Source: Mycoplasmataceae bacterium (lineage in GTDB: Bacteria > Bacillota_I > Bacilli_A > Mycoplasmatales > Metamycoplasmataceae). From it: a DNA stretch of 46,365 bases. Under the pieces are notes generated by a model that saw only the letters and a list, made by a program, of their open reading frames with translations, had not been told where the DNA came from and did not search any database. The stretch covers positions 1 through 46,365 of the forward strand of contig JAGUQV010000090.1 in the NCBI GenBank assembly GCA_030154525.1. Direction: 5' to 3'. A program made the translations under genes and the position numbers. Positions 37,276-45,721 of the stretch are shown here, piece by piece (the stretch's first letter is position 1; each line of letters opens with the position of its first letter).

Positions 37276-38607
37276 TTACTTACCTAAACAAAAGTTAGAA
37301 AAAATACTGTCTAACAAATCTTCCTTATTAATATCACCAACAATTGACTTTATATTTTCTCACGTTTCAACAATGTCAACAATCACAACATCAAAACCCA
37401 TTCCATCATCTATCGCCTTCAAAGCCTCAGAAAGTAATTTTTGCCCTTTCTTAAGCAATATTATTTGTCTGCTATTAAATGAAAATGAATGGTCCAATAA
37501 AATGTTATTGAAATGTTTATTAAACTCCTGTTCAAGTTTCGTAATATCTTTATTTTTTGCAGAAATAATTATCTTTTTTTCTCAATTTTTTAGTTTGTTT
37601 TTAGGCAACAAATCACTTTTATTATATATTTTAAAATATAATTTACCTTTTGATTTTTCCTCTATTTGCATATCTATCTCATCAATAGTTTTATTAACAT
37701 CCATGACATGCAAAATTATTGAAGAATTTTCAATTTGTTGAAAGGATTTTTCAATTCCTATTTTTTCAATAACATCATTTGTATTTCTTATGCCTGCTGT
37801 GTCTTTAAATTTTAAAATAATATTATTAAATATTATTTCGCCTTCAACAACATCTCTGGTGGTTCCTGCAATGTCGGTCACTATTGACTTCTCTTCATTT
37901 AAAATTAAATTCATTAATTCGCTTTTGCCAACATTAGGTTGACCCACAATTACAACAGATTGTGGTTCCATAAAAATTTGATTTTCTTCTGAAATTTTAA
38001 TTATTGATTCTATTTTATTTTTTATCTCTTTTATTATTTTTATTATTTTTAATTGATCCATTTGTTCAATGTCATCATATTCTGGATAATCAATATTTAC
38101 TTCACAAATACCAATTATTTTTTCAATTATTTTTATTAAATCAGATATTAATTCCGAAGATTTGTTATTAAATTTTTGAATTGCAATTTGAGTCTGAATT
38201 TTAGTTTTTGAGTGTATAAGATCATTGATCGCTTCTGCTTTTATTAAGTCTATTTTGCCATTTAAAAAAGCTCTTCGAGAAAATTCTCCAGGAGATGCAA
38301 GACGAGCTCCATTTATAACAACTAATTGTAAAATTATGTTAGTAATAATTATTCCTCCATGAGCATTAATTTCAATAGTGTCTTCACCAACAAAATTATT
38401 TTTTCCTCTGAAAATACTAACGAGAACTTCGTCTATCTTGTCGTTGTTTTCATCAACTATATAACCAAAAGAAATTGTTTTATTTTCTCCAATTTTACCA
38501 GTGAAAATCCTAGAAATAATTTTTAGAGCCTCAGGCCCACTAATTCTTATTATCGATATGGCTTGGTTTATATTGCCCGAAGCTATTGCAACTATTGTGT
38601 CAAACAT
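37276..38607 (-). CDS. mnmE: tRNA modification GTPase MnmE
   Basis: The 443-residue protein is full length: an N-terminal tetrahydrofolate-binding domain (MFDTIVAIASG, ISIIRISGPEAL), a helical domain, an inserted G domain with GQPNVGKSELMN (G1), DTAGIR (G3) and NKSD (G4), and the C-terminal FCLGK that carries the catalytic Cys. With MnmG it makes the 5-carboxymethylaminomethyl (cmnm5) group at wobble U34 of tRNAs. TATAAT is exactly seven bases before the ATG and no ribosome-binding site exists, so the mRNA is probably leaderless. It is the first gene of a six-gene minus-strand operon ending with rsmG. Confidence 0.96.
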
Positions 38608-38614
38608 TATAGAT

Positions 38615-38620
38615 ATTATA
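38615..38620 (-). promoter_or_regulatory. -10 box of mnmE (leaderless)
   Basis: Minus-strand TATAAT, seven bases before the mnmE ATG. Confidence 0.6.
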
Positions 38621-38665
38621 TATTTTTTAGTTTATACTTATTAATAAAAGTTAAAAAGAGGTTAT

Positions 38666-39769
38666 ATGTCACTAAAAGCAGGAATTGTGGGATTACCAAA
38701 TGTTGGTAAAAGTACTTTATTTTCTGGTCTCACCAAAATGGAAGTAGAATCAGCTAACTATGCATTCACAACTATTGATCCAAATGTTAGTGTTGTGGAA
38801 TTAAATGATGAGAGAATTGATTTGTTGTCAAGTATTGTCAAAACAAAAAAAACAGTTAAGGCAACATTTGAATTTGTTGATATTGCTGGATTAGTTGAAG
38901 GAGCTTCAAAAGGAGATGGTTTAGGGAATAAGTTTTTATCAAACATTAGAGAAGTTGATTTAATTGTGCATGTTGTTAGATGTTTTAAAAATGACGATGT
39001 GCTTCATGTTGAAAATTCAATAGATGCTGTCAGAGACTATGAAATTATTAATTTGGAATTATTATTAGCTGATTTGCAAACAATTAATAATGTAAAATCT
39101 AGAATTGCAAAAAGAGCAATCAATACTGGAGATAAAAATTTAATTAAAGAAATGGAAATAGTGACAAAATTACTTAATGGTTTTAATAAAAATATTGCAG
39201 CAAGAGATTTAGATTTAGATGAAGAAGAATTGAAAATTGCAAAGTATTATCAACTACTTACAATTAAGCCAATGTTAGTTGTTGGAAATGTTAGTGCTAA
39301 TTTTGCCGCTGAACCATTGCAAGAATTAGAGTTTCAAAAAATATCGAAATTTATTGAAAAAACGAAAAACGAAATTATTGGTTTGTCAGTGCAAATTGAA
39401 TCTGAAATTGGCTTATTAGATTCTGAAAGTAAAGACTTATTTTTGGAAGAATATGGTCTTAAAATATCTGGTTTAGATATGTTGATTTCACTATCTTTTA
39501 AATGACTAAATTTATGCACTTATTTTACAGTTGGAGTTCAGGAAACTAGGGCTTGAGTTTTTAAAAAAGGTATGAGTGCAGCGCAGTGTGCAGGAATTAT
39601 TCACACTGATTTTGAAAAAAATTTTATTAGGGCTGAAGTTATTAGTTATGATGATTTTATTAAATATGATGGTGAAAAATCAGCTAAAGAAAATGGAAAA
39701 ATGAGTCTAGAAGGTAAAACATATAAAATTAAAGATGGCGATGTTTGTAATTTTAGAATTGGAAAATAG
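38666..39769 (+). CDS. ychF: Redox-regulated ATPase YchF (Obg-like)
   Basis: The 367-residue protein is an OLA1/YchF ribosome-associated ATPase of the TRAFAC class. The G1 motif [11 protein letters not shown] is at residues 8-18, then FTTIDPN, the switch [20 protein letters not shown] and a TGS-like C-terminal domain (from about residue 280) that binds the ribosome. One stretch of TGA codons between 39505 and 39572 encodes Trp. AAGAGG is six bases before the ATG. Its TAG stop abuts the TAA of the convergent methyltransferase with no base between. Confidence 0.96.
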
Positions 39770-40849
39770 TTATTTTCTTTTTTCAAGAACAATTAGAGAT
39801 TCAATATGTTTAGTTTGTGGAAACATATCGTATATTTTACTATAGATTATTTTATAATGTCTCTTCAATTTAGCAAAATCTGAAGCTTGTGTGCCAGGAT
39901 TGCAAGATAAATAAATTATTCTTTCTGGTTTAAATTTAAGAATAAGAATTTTAATAGCCTTAACACTCATCCCTTCTCTTGGAGGATCAACAATAAATGT
40001 ATTAAAATGACTATTGTTTTTCTTCAAAAATATGTCTACATCAGCCTTAATAAATCTTGTATTTGTTATTTGATTTTGCACAATATTATCAACTGCATTT
40101 TTATATGAATCTTTGTTATTTTCAACAGCTACAACTGACTCTGAAATATCACTAACATAGATGGCAATTGTTCCTATTCCAGAATATAAGTCTAGTGTTT
40201 TTCCGTTTGGAATAACAAATTTTTTAATATCCTTATATGCCTCTTCAGCAACTTCTTTATTAATTTGATAAAAAGACCCAATGCCAACATTAAATTTCAA
40301 ACCAAACATGGAATCTGTTGTTGAAATATTAGATTTTTTAGTACCTGAAATTAAAGTGTCCAATTGACGATAAATTATCTCGCCTTGTAAATTCTCATCA
40401 TATTTTATGGAAGAAAGTTTGTAATCATCAATTTTGATTTTATCTTTGGTTTGTTTTTGATAGAAATAACCATCATGTAATGTTATTTTATTTCTATAAT
40501 AAAATTCTTTTTTTCCCACAAAAACATCCAGTGTTTTTAATTCTGTCTTAGCAATATTGGCAAAATCATTTAACACACGTTCTTTTTTAAAATTTAATTG
40601 TTCCTCACGATTCATATGTATTAATTCATACCCACCTATTAAATTTGCATCCTTAATAATTTCCAATCTTCTATTAATAGATGGCTGGATTATTTTAACA
40701 ATTTTACCAATTGAATACTTTTCTTTTTCAGTAGTTATTGCAATCTCGAGCTCTTCACCTTTAATTCCACCAAATATATATATTGGTTTATTGTTTAAAA
40801 AGGCCACTCCCTCTCCATTTTGATTATATTTCTCTATTGTAACTGTCAT
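39770..40849 (-). CDS. RNA (uracil-5-)-methyltransferase, RlmD/TrmA family
   Basis: The 359-residue protein has an N-terminal TRAM-like RNA-binding domain (residues 1-55), then the SAM-dependent methyltransferase core: FYQINKEVAE, LDLYSGIGTIAIYVS (SAM motif), FIVDPPREGM and the catalytic cysteine YLSCNPGTQASD, ending in TKHIESLIVLEKR. The four cysteines that bind an iron-sulfur cluster in RlmD of proteobacteria are absent (the region reads DANLIGGYELIHM). The target, 23S rRNA or tRNA U54, is undetermined. GGGGAA precedes the ATG by six bases. Confidence 0.88.
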   Translation of the reverse strand: MTVTIEKYNQNGEGVAFLNNKPIYIFGGIKGEELEIAITTEKEKYSIGKIVKIIQPSINRRLEIIKDANLIGGYELIHMNREEQLNFKKERVLNDFANIAKTELKTLDVFVGKKEFYYRNKITLHDGYFYQKQTKDKIKIDDYKLSSIKYDENLQGEIIYRQLDTLISGTKKSNISTTDSMFGLKFNVGIGSFYQINKEVAEEAYKDIKKFVIPNGKTLDLYSGIGTIAIYVSDISESVVAVENNKDSYKNAVDNIVQNQITNTRFIKADVDIFLKKNNSHFNTFIVDPPREGMSVKAIKILILKFKPERIIYLSCNPGTQASDFAKLKRHYKIIYSKIYDMFPQTKHIESLIVLEKRK

Positions 40850-40878
40850 ATTTTGTTCCCCGTGCTAAAATATTTGTA

Positions 40879-40920
40879 TAACATTTTCCTAATTATATTT
40901 TATAATTGATAAAAATGTTA
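40879..40920. promoter_or_regulatory. Symmetrical bidirectional promoter, methyltransferase gene and tRNA-Trp
   Basis: AATTATA (40891-40897) and TATAATT (40901-40907) are mirror-image -10 boxes separated by TTT; they point left to the methyltransferase gene and right to the tRNA. Nine-base arms TAACATTTT (40879-40887) and AAAATGTTA (40912-40920) flank them, near the expected start sites. Confidence 0.55.
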
Positions 40921-40924
40921 AATT

Positions 40925-40998
40925 AAGGGATTAGTATAACGGTAGTGCTGCGGATTCCAAACCCGCCTGTGGGGGTTCGATTCCTCTATCCCTTGCCA
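40925..40998 (+). tRNA. tRNA-Trp (anticodon CCA)
   Basis: Folds as a tRNA: acceptor AAGGGAT/ATCCCTT, D-stem GTAT/GTGC, anticodon loop TTCCAAA (anticodon CCA), T-arm GGGGG-TTCGATT-CCTCT, discriminator G and encoded CCA at 40996-40998. The anticodon reads UGG; UGA, the main Trp codon here, needs a second tRNA (UCA). The closing pair of the anticodon stem is an A-C mismatch (A31-C39). Confidence 0.92.
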
Positions 40999-41021
40999 TT
41001 TCTCACAATTGAGGCCAAAAT

Positions 41022-41672
41022 TTAAAATAATAATCTACTTAAAATATTAAATATTTGTTTATTCGTTTCAGGCGAAGTGATACTTATATAATGATCAAGT
41101 GATTGTCCTAAATGATAAAATGATTTTAATAGTAATATTGGTGTTTTGCTCTTAGAATGATTTTTGCACAAAATGCCGCCTTGATAGACATCAAACGAAT
41201 GTAAATCTTGATTGGTTCCACACAAAACACAACTTGAAAAAGACAAACCCTCTCCATTAATATCTAATATCATAGATATTAAATAACTTTGATTTTTAAA
41301 AAAATTAACTCCTTCAAAATCACTAACTATTGAAGAGCAAATATCAAATATATCTTTATTATGATCTCTTATTTTTTTAAAAATCCTTATGATGGTTTCT
41401 ATTTTGTGAGAGTTTAATTTATTGATAGGTGGAAGCGAAGATAAGAGGGTGGCTTTTTTTAATAGGAAAAAACTTTCAGAAGAGTATTTTATTAATATTT
41501 CAAACTCAACTAACGAACATAATGAAATATTAGATCTATTCTTGCTCTCTAACTTCATAACTCCCTTAGCCAATATACTTATTAGTGCATCTGAGGTCAT
41601 AACATTTAAAATTTCATCATGTTCTAAATACTTATTCTTAGATATTATTATTCCTATTATTTTTTTTGTCAT
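41022..41672 (-). CDS. recO: DNA repair protein RecO
   Basis: The 216-residue protein fits RecO, which loads RecA and anneals single strands in recombinational repair. The N-terminal OB-fold region begins KIIGIIISKNKYLEHDEILNVMT, with the ILAKGVMKLESKNRS loop typical of the family. A zinc-finger-like C-terminal part has SCVLCGTNQDLHSFDVYQGGILCKNH, retaining three Cys and a His. It diverges from the regulator gene with 33 bases between their ATGs. TATAAT is nine bases before its start. Confidence 0.85.
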   Translation of the reverse strand: MTKKIIGIIISKNKYLEHDEILNVMTSDALISILAKGVMKLESKNRSNISLCSLVEFEILIKYSSESFFLLKKATLLSSLPPINKLNSHKIETIIRIFKKIRDHNKDIFDICSSIVSDFEGVNFFKNQSYLISMILDINGEGLSFSSCVLCGTNQDLHSFDVYQGGILCKNHSKSKTPILLLKSFYHLGQSLDHYISITSPETNKQIFNILSRLLF

Positions 41673-41675
41673 TAT

Positions 41676-41704
41676 ATTTTAATTATATTTTATATAATTA
41701 AAAT
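41676..41704. promoter_or_regulatory. Perfect palindromic divergent promoter, recO and OmpR-like gene
   Basis: Thirteen-base arms ATTTTAATTATAT (41676-41688) and ATATAATTAAAAT (41692-41704) around TTT fill the whole 33-base gap. Each arm holds a -10 box: leftward at 41687-41682 for recO and rightward TATAAT at 41693-41698, exactly seven bases before the regulator ATG. Confidence 0.6.
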
Positions 41705-41705
41705 T

Positions 41706-42416
41706 ATGAATCAAAGTTTAGACAAAAAAGTAAATAATGATCCACTTAAAATTGTTTTTGTTTGTAATGAACAAACAAACAAAAACGAAATAGAAGAGTT
41801 ATTTAAAATAGCGAAAATTTATTTAAATATTTCTTGAATTTTTATAGATGTCCAAGAAATAAAAGATATCGAAAATATTGAAACGCCGGATATTTTATTT
41901 ATTGATTATAAAGAAAATTTTGAAAAAATATTTAACTGAGAACAATATCATTATTTTCATCAAAAAAATAGTATTTTTATGCAAGTCACTGTATTAGATT
42001 CATTTCAAGAGCAAGATTATAAAATATTGAAGTTTGGGACAGACGATATAATCTATAAAAATTTTGGTTATGATTTTTTAAAATGAAAAATAATTGCAAT
42101 ATTAAGAAGAATGTGAGATTCTCATAGTAATAAAACCACTAAAATATATAAGGGAATGATTATTGATAATTTAAAGAATGTGTTTTATTTTAATGATAAA
42201 TTAATATATTTAACAAAAAAAGAATTTGAATTAATGGATTTTTTAATGACAAATATTAAACAAGGTTTTATTAGCAAAAAGAAAATATTTGAAGCTTTAT
42301 GAGGTGTAAAAGGAAATGATTGTTCAAGAGTTACAGATCAAATTATTTTTAAAATCAAAAAGAAAATTGGTAAAGATGTATTTCAAATTACAAAACAGGG
42401 AATAAAAATACTATAA
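41706..42416 (+). CDS. OmpR/PhoB-like response regulator with degenerate receiver
   Basis: A 236-residue protein. The C-terminal part (about residues 155-236) reads as an OmpR-type winged helix: LTKKEFELMDFLM, then SKKKIFEALWG and SRVTDQIIFKIKKKIG, ending in a hairpin QITKQGIKIL. The N-terminal domain follows receiver order: KIVFVCNE, DILFIDY with D67 at the phosphorylation position, a Thr in FMQVTVLDS, and GTDDIIYKNF with K118 at the conserved Lys. The acidic pair that binds Mg is lost (VCNE instead of VxDD), so normal phosphorylation is doubtful. No histidine kinase is in the window. It starts leaderless and precedes an S1-domain gene by ten bases. Confidence 0.8.
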
Positions 42417-42426
42417 TAGAATAATT

Positions 42427-42756
42427 ATGAGTGAAAAGAAATTTATTACAGGGAAGATAATCAGAATTACCAAAAATTTTTTTGAGATTGAAACCAAAGA
42501 GAAAAAACTAGGACTGATTTATGTTAATGATATATCAGATTTTTACATTAGAAATTTATCATCAATTTTTCAGCTAGGTGAAGAGGTTGAGGTTTTAATC
42601 AAATATTTAAAGGATGATATTTATTTTTGTGATTTCAAACATGGTCGAGCAGATTATTTAAATTTCCCTTTTGAATACAAAATTGAAAAAACTGAAAATG
42701 GTTTCAAAAACTTATATAATTATAATAAAAAAGAGGTTGCAAAATGAAAAAAATAA
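42427..42756 (+). CDS. Small S1-domain RNA-binding protein
   Basis: The 109-residue protein opens with GKIIRITKNFFEIETKEKKLGLIYVNDISD, the beta-strand and loop pattern of an S1 domain (GxVxxIxxxGxxVxL...G.lh.S), with LGEEVEVLIKYL filling the late strand. Such small proteins bind RNA or ribosomes (compare YugI/CvfD types). The domain covers roughly residues 5-75, and the rest is a charged tail. With UGA as Trp the frame continues through TGA at 42745 for two lysines to TAA at 42754, overlapping the pgi start by 13 bases. Confidence 0.75.
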
Positions 42757-44042
42757 AATTAGATATAAGTCGTGCCACTGATATGACAAATATAATGAAA
42801 TATGCCAAAAAAGTTCAAGATATACATAATAAAATGGAAAGTTATGAATCTTTAGGTAATGAATTTTTAGGTTGAAAGGACCTTCCAAATAACATTGATA
42901 TTCATGACATAAAGAAAATGGAATTGATTGCAAATCAATTACACCAGAATAAAATAGAAGTATTGGTAGTAATTGGTATTGGTGGATCTTACTTGGGTGT
43001 GAAAGCAGGAATTGATTTTATTTTAGGCAACTTACCAACTCCGCAAGAACGAAAAATGGAAGTTATTTTTGCTGGAGAATCATTGTCATCAACTGATTTA
43101 GCACAAAAATTAAAATATGTTGAAAATAAGAAATTTGCAATTAATGTAATTTCGAAGTCAGGAACCACAACAGAACCTGCTATTGCTTTTAGAATGTTTA
43201 AGAAATTACTTGAGGATACAATTGGGAAAAATAATGCAAAAGATTATATTATTGCCACTACAGATGCCAATAAAGGTTCTTTATTTCAATTAGCAAATGA
43301 TAATGGATATAAAAAATTTGTTATTCCTGATAATATTGGGGGTAGATTTTCTGTTTTAACACCAGTTGGCTTATTTCCGTTTGCTTGTGTTGGGTTAAAT
43401 ATTAAAAAAATGATAAGTGGAGCTAAATTAGCTAATGAAGATTATTCAATTGGATCTTTAGAAGATAATCTTGCATACCAATATGCTGTAACAAGATTTC
43501 TATTGTGAAAAGAGAGAGGTTTTGTTTCTGAAATGATTGTTGCTTATGAACCAAATGTAAATTTCTTTTTGGAATGATGAAAACAACTATTTGGAGAATC
43601 TGAAGGAAAACTAAATAAGGGTTTGTTACCACATAGTGCTATCTTCTCAACAGATCTTCACTCATTGGGACAATTCATACAAGAAGGATCAAAAGTATTA
43701 TTTGAAACTGTCATTACTGTTAAAAAGCCGATTATTGATTTAGAAATAGTAGATGACAAAGATAATTTAGATAATTTAAATTATTTGATAAATAGAAGTG
43801 TACATGAAATCAACAACGTGGCTTTTCAAGCAACATTAGACGCACACTCATCAATAGGGCAAGTTCCCAACATTCATATTGAATTACCTGAATTAAATGA
43901 AGAATCTTTTGGGGCAATTGTAATGTTTTTTGAAAGAGCTGTATCAATGAGTGCATACTTGTTGGAAGTAAACCCATTTAATCAACCGGGTGTAGAAGTT
44001 TATAAAAGTAATATGTTTAGAATAATGAAAAAACCTTCTTAG
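42744..44042 (+). CDS. pgi: Glucose-6-phosphate isomerase
   Basis: The 432-residue enzyme interconverts glucose 6-phosphate and fructose 6-phosphate at the start of glycolysis, the main energy route of fermentative mollicutes. Landmarks are VVIGIGGSYLGVKA, NVISKSGTTTEPAIAF, GGRFSVLTPVGLFP (GPI signature) and the C-terminal QPGVEVYKSNMF segment with the active-site Lys. Length is normal for the short bacterial form. AAGAGG seven bases before ATG 42744 is a good ribosome-binding site. Two TGA codons near 43506 and 43575 are Trp. Stop is TAG. Confidence 0.96.
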
Positions 44043-44045
44043 TTT

Positions 44046-44056
44046 TATAATATAAT
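44046..44056 (+). promoter_or_regulatory. -10 box(es) of the SRP RNA
   Basis: Two overlapping TATAAT hexamers (44046-44051 and 44051-44056); the second places the start at about 44063, the first G of the RNA. Confidence 0.5.
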
Positions 44057-44062
44057 TAATAT

Positions 44063-44140
44063 GCCATTGAAATAGCAACCTTGTAACTTGGTCAGGACAG
44101 AAATGTAGCATCCACATCGAGAAGTGTTATGTTTGATGGT
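44063..44140 (+). ncRNA. ffs: Signal recognition particle 4.5S RNA
   Basis: The central GGTCAGGACAGAAATGTAGCA is the conserved SRP-RNA tip that binds Ffh. The ends pair as a long hairpin: GCCATTGAAATAG against GTTATGTTTGATGGT. At about 78 nt it fits the small mollicute SRP RNA that guides membrane-protein synthesis with Ffh. End positions are inferred from the pairing and the promoter. Confidence 0.88.
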
Positions 44141-44160
44141 TTTATTTTCAAAATAAAACC
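44138..44160 (+). terminator. Hairpin after the SRP RNA
   Basis: GGTTTTATTTT and AAAATAAAACC are perfect inverted arms around one C. The RNA end probably lies in or before it. The usual T-run is absent. Confidence 0.5.
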
Positions 44161-44283
44161 ACGGCAGTTATCCACATATAAAAAGACCGAAATGTATTGT
44201 GTTTTAAATCATTTTTTTATATTTTACACATTATTCACACACATTGTTATTAAAAACTAAAAAAGAAACTAAAAGGAAATAGA
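44161..44283. other. Candidate oriC / DnaA-box cluster upstream of dnaN
   Basis: Two exact matches to TTATNCACA occur: TTATCCACA (44168-44176) and TTATTCACA (44231-44239). A weaker TTTTACACA (44222-44230) adjoins the second. All have the same orientation, and an AT-rich stretch lies between them. The region is gene-free and ends at dnaN. Confidence 0.55.
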
Positions 44284-45390
44284 ATGAAAATTAAAGTCAA
44301 CGGTAAAGAATTTACTAAAATATTAGAAGAAATTAGTAAGTGTATTAATATGAGCAATATGTTTTTACCACTAAGAGGTTTTTTAATTGATGTTTTAGAA
44401 GATAGAATGACAATTACTGGTTCTGATGGTAATTTGTCTACCATTAAGACAATTTTACAAAAAGAAAACTTTCTTTTGATAGATGAACCCGGAAGAATAT
44501 TGGTACCTTCTTCCTTATTGACAAACATAATTAAAAAATGTGATGGTATGCTTGAAATGAACAATTCTGACAATATACTGTTTATTAATAGTGGTAAGGA
44601 TAAATATGAGATCAACTTGATGGAAATTAGTGAATATCCTGCAATAGACTTTGCTTTACTTGGTATTAAATTAACAATAAATGCGAAAGAATTGAGAGAG
44701 GCAGCTAAAAATGTGCTTTTTGCTGCTTCTTCAACGGATGTAGATGTCATTTTTAATGGAGTTAATATAGATTATAGTGACAACAAAATGAAACTGATTG
44801 CTACAGACTCATATAGAGTAGCTTATCAGGAAATCGATGTTGTAGATTCAAGGAATGTTAACTTTAATGTTTCTTTATTTGCCAAAAACTTAAAAGAATT
44901 CATTCCAGAATTCATTAATGGAGATGTAGAAATGTTTGTTAATGAATATAAAATCAACCTTATATTTGACAACACTATAATTCAATCTAAATTAATTGAT
45001 GCTCCTTATAAAGATGTATCAAAGATATTTCCAGAAACTTTTTCAAAACTCTTAACTATTGAGAAAAAAGAATTAATTGATGCCATTAATAAAGCAATAG
45101 TTATTTCTTCTGATTCGTTTCATAGGTTAAGATTTGAAATTGATCAAAAAGAAATTAAAATAATTTCTGTTAGGGAAGAAATAGGTAATTCTGTGGTAAC
45201 TATAGAGAATAAGAGTTATTCTGGGGAAGATTTTGTCCTTACTGTTAATTACAAGTACTTAAAAGAGGCTTTATCAGTCTTTGAAGGGGAAGTTAAAATT
45301 AATTTTAACAACAGTATTGATAGATTTGTAATTGTTGGTAAATCAAATCCGAAAAATAAGCAACTTATTGCTCCGCAAAGAAGCTATTAA
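44284..45390 (+). CDS. dnaN: DNA polymerase III beta subunit (sliding clamp)
   Basis: The 368-residue clamp tethers the replicative polymerase to DNA. It is the usual length, with the three clamp domains recognisable: MKIKVNGKEFTKIL at the start, FNGVNIDYSDNKMKLIATDSYRVA in domain 2 and the C-terminal FVIVGKSNPKNKQLIAPQRSY (the usual LVMPxR end is diverged). AAGGAAAT is six to seven bases before the ATG. It follows the DnaA-box region directly and is followed ten bases later by an S4-domain gene, as in the dnaA-dnaN-yaaA block of many Firmicutes; dnaA itself is not here. Confidence 0.96.
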   Translation: MKIKVNGKEFTKILEEISKCINMSNMFLPLRGFLIDVLEDRMTITGSDGNLSTIKTILQKENFLLIDEPGRILVPSSLLTNIIKKCDGMLEMNNSDNILFINSGKDKYEINLMEISEYPAIDFALLGIKLTINAKELREAAKNVLFAASSTDVDVIFNGVNIDYSDNKMKLIATDSYRVAYQEIDVVDSRNVNFNVSLFAKNLKEFIPEFINGDVEMFVNEYKINLIFDNTIIQSKLIDAPYKDVSKIFPETFSKLLTIEKKELIDAINKAIVISSDSFHRLRFEIDQKEIKIISVREEIGNSVVTIENKSYSGEDFVLTVNYKYLKEALSVFEGEVKINFNNSIDRFVIVGKSNPKNKQLIAPQRSY

Positions 45391-45399
45391 GGATAATTT

Positions 45400-45615
45400 A
45401 TGAAGGTAGAAATTTTAGGAGAATATATAAAATTAGGTCAACTTATCAAGAAGTTGGATTTAATTGATACTGGAGGACAAATAAAAGATTTCCTTAAAAA
45501 CAATATAATTAAAATCAATAATGAAATTCCGAAAGGTAGAAGTACAAAAGTCTTTGTTGATTCAACTGTTTGAATTGGTGATGAGGTTTATAAAATTATT
45601 AATTCAATTGCTTAA
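45400..45615 (+). CDS. yaaA: S4-domain RNA-binding protein, YaaA-like
   Basis: A 71-residue protein beginning MKVEILGEYIKLGQLIKKLDLIDTGGQIKDFLKN, the small S4-domain family encoded after dnaN in many Firmicutes. The S4 fold (KLGQLIKKLDLIDTGGQ, then VKxN-type IIKINNEIPKGRSTKVFVDSTVWIG) binds structured RNA and ribosomes. AAGGAT precedes the ATG and the spacing to dnaN supports one operon. The 105 bases after it contain no gene or clear terminator, only a weak inverted repeat AACAAA/TTTGTT. Confidence 0.88.
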
Positions 45616-45721
45616 ATGGTTATCTATTTAATTTATATTCATTTGAGTGTTTTTTAAAGTGTTGAGATGAAGAAAATATATAGCAACAAATATTATAATT
45701 TTGTTAAAGTGAATGCTTTAT

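Noticed and set aside
37373-37741. Plus-strand ORF of 122 codons opposite mnmE
   Set aside because: Antisense shadow; mnmE is certain on the other strand.
45686-45710. Terminator after the S4-domain gene (AACAAA/TTTGTT)
   Set aside because: Six weak pairs with a long loop; expected by chance in AT-rich DNA.
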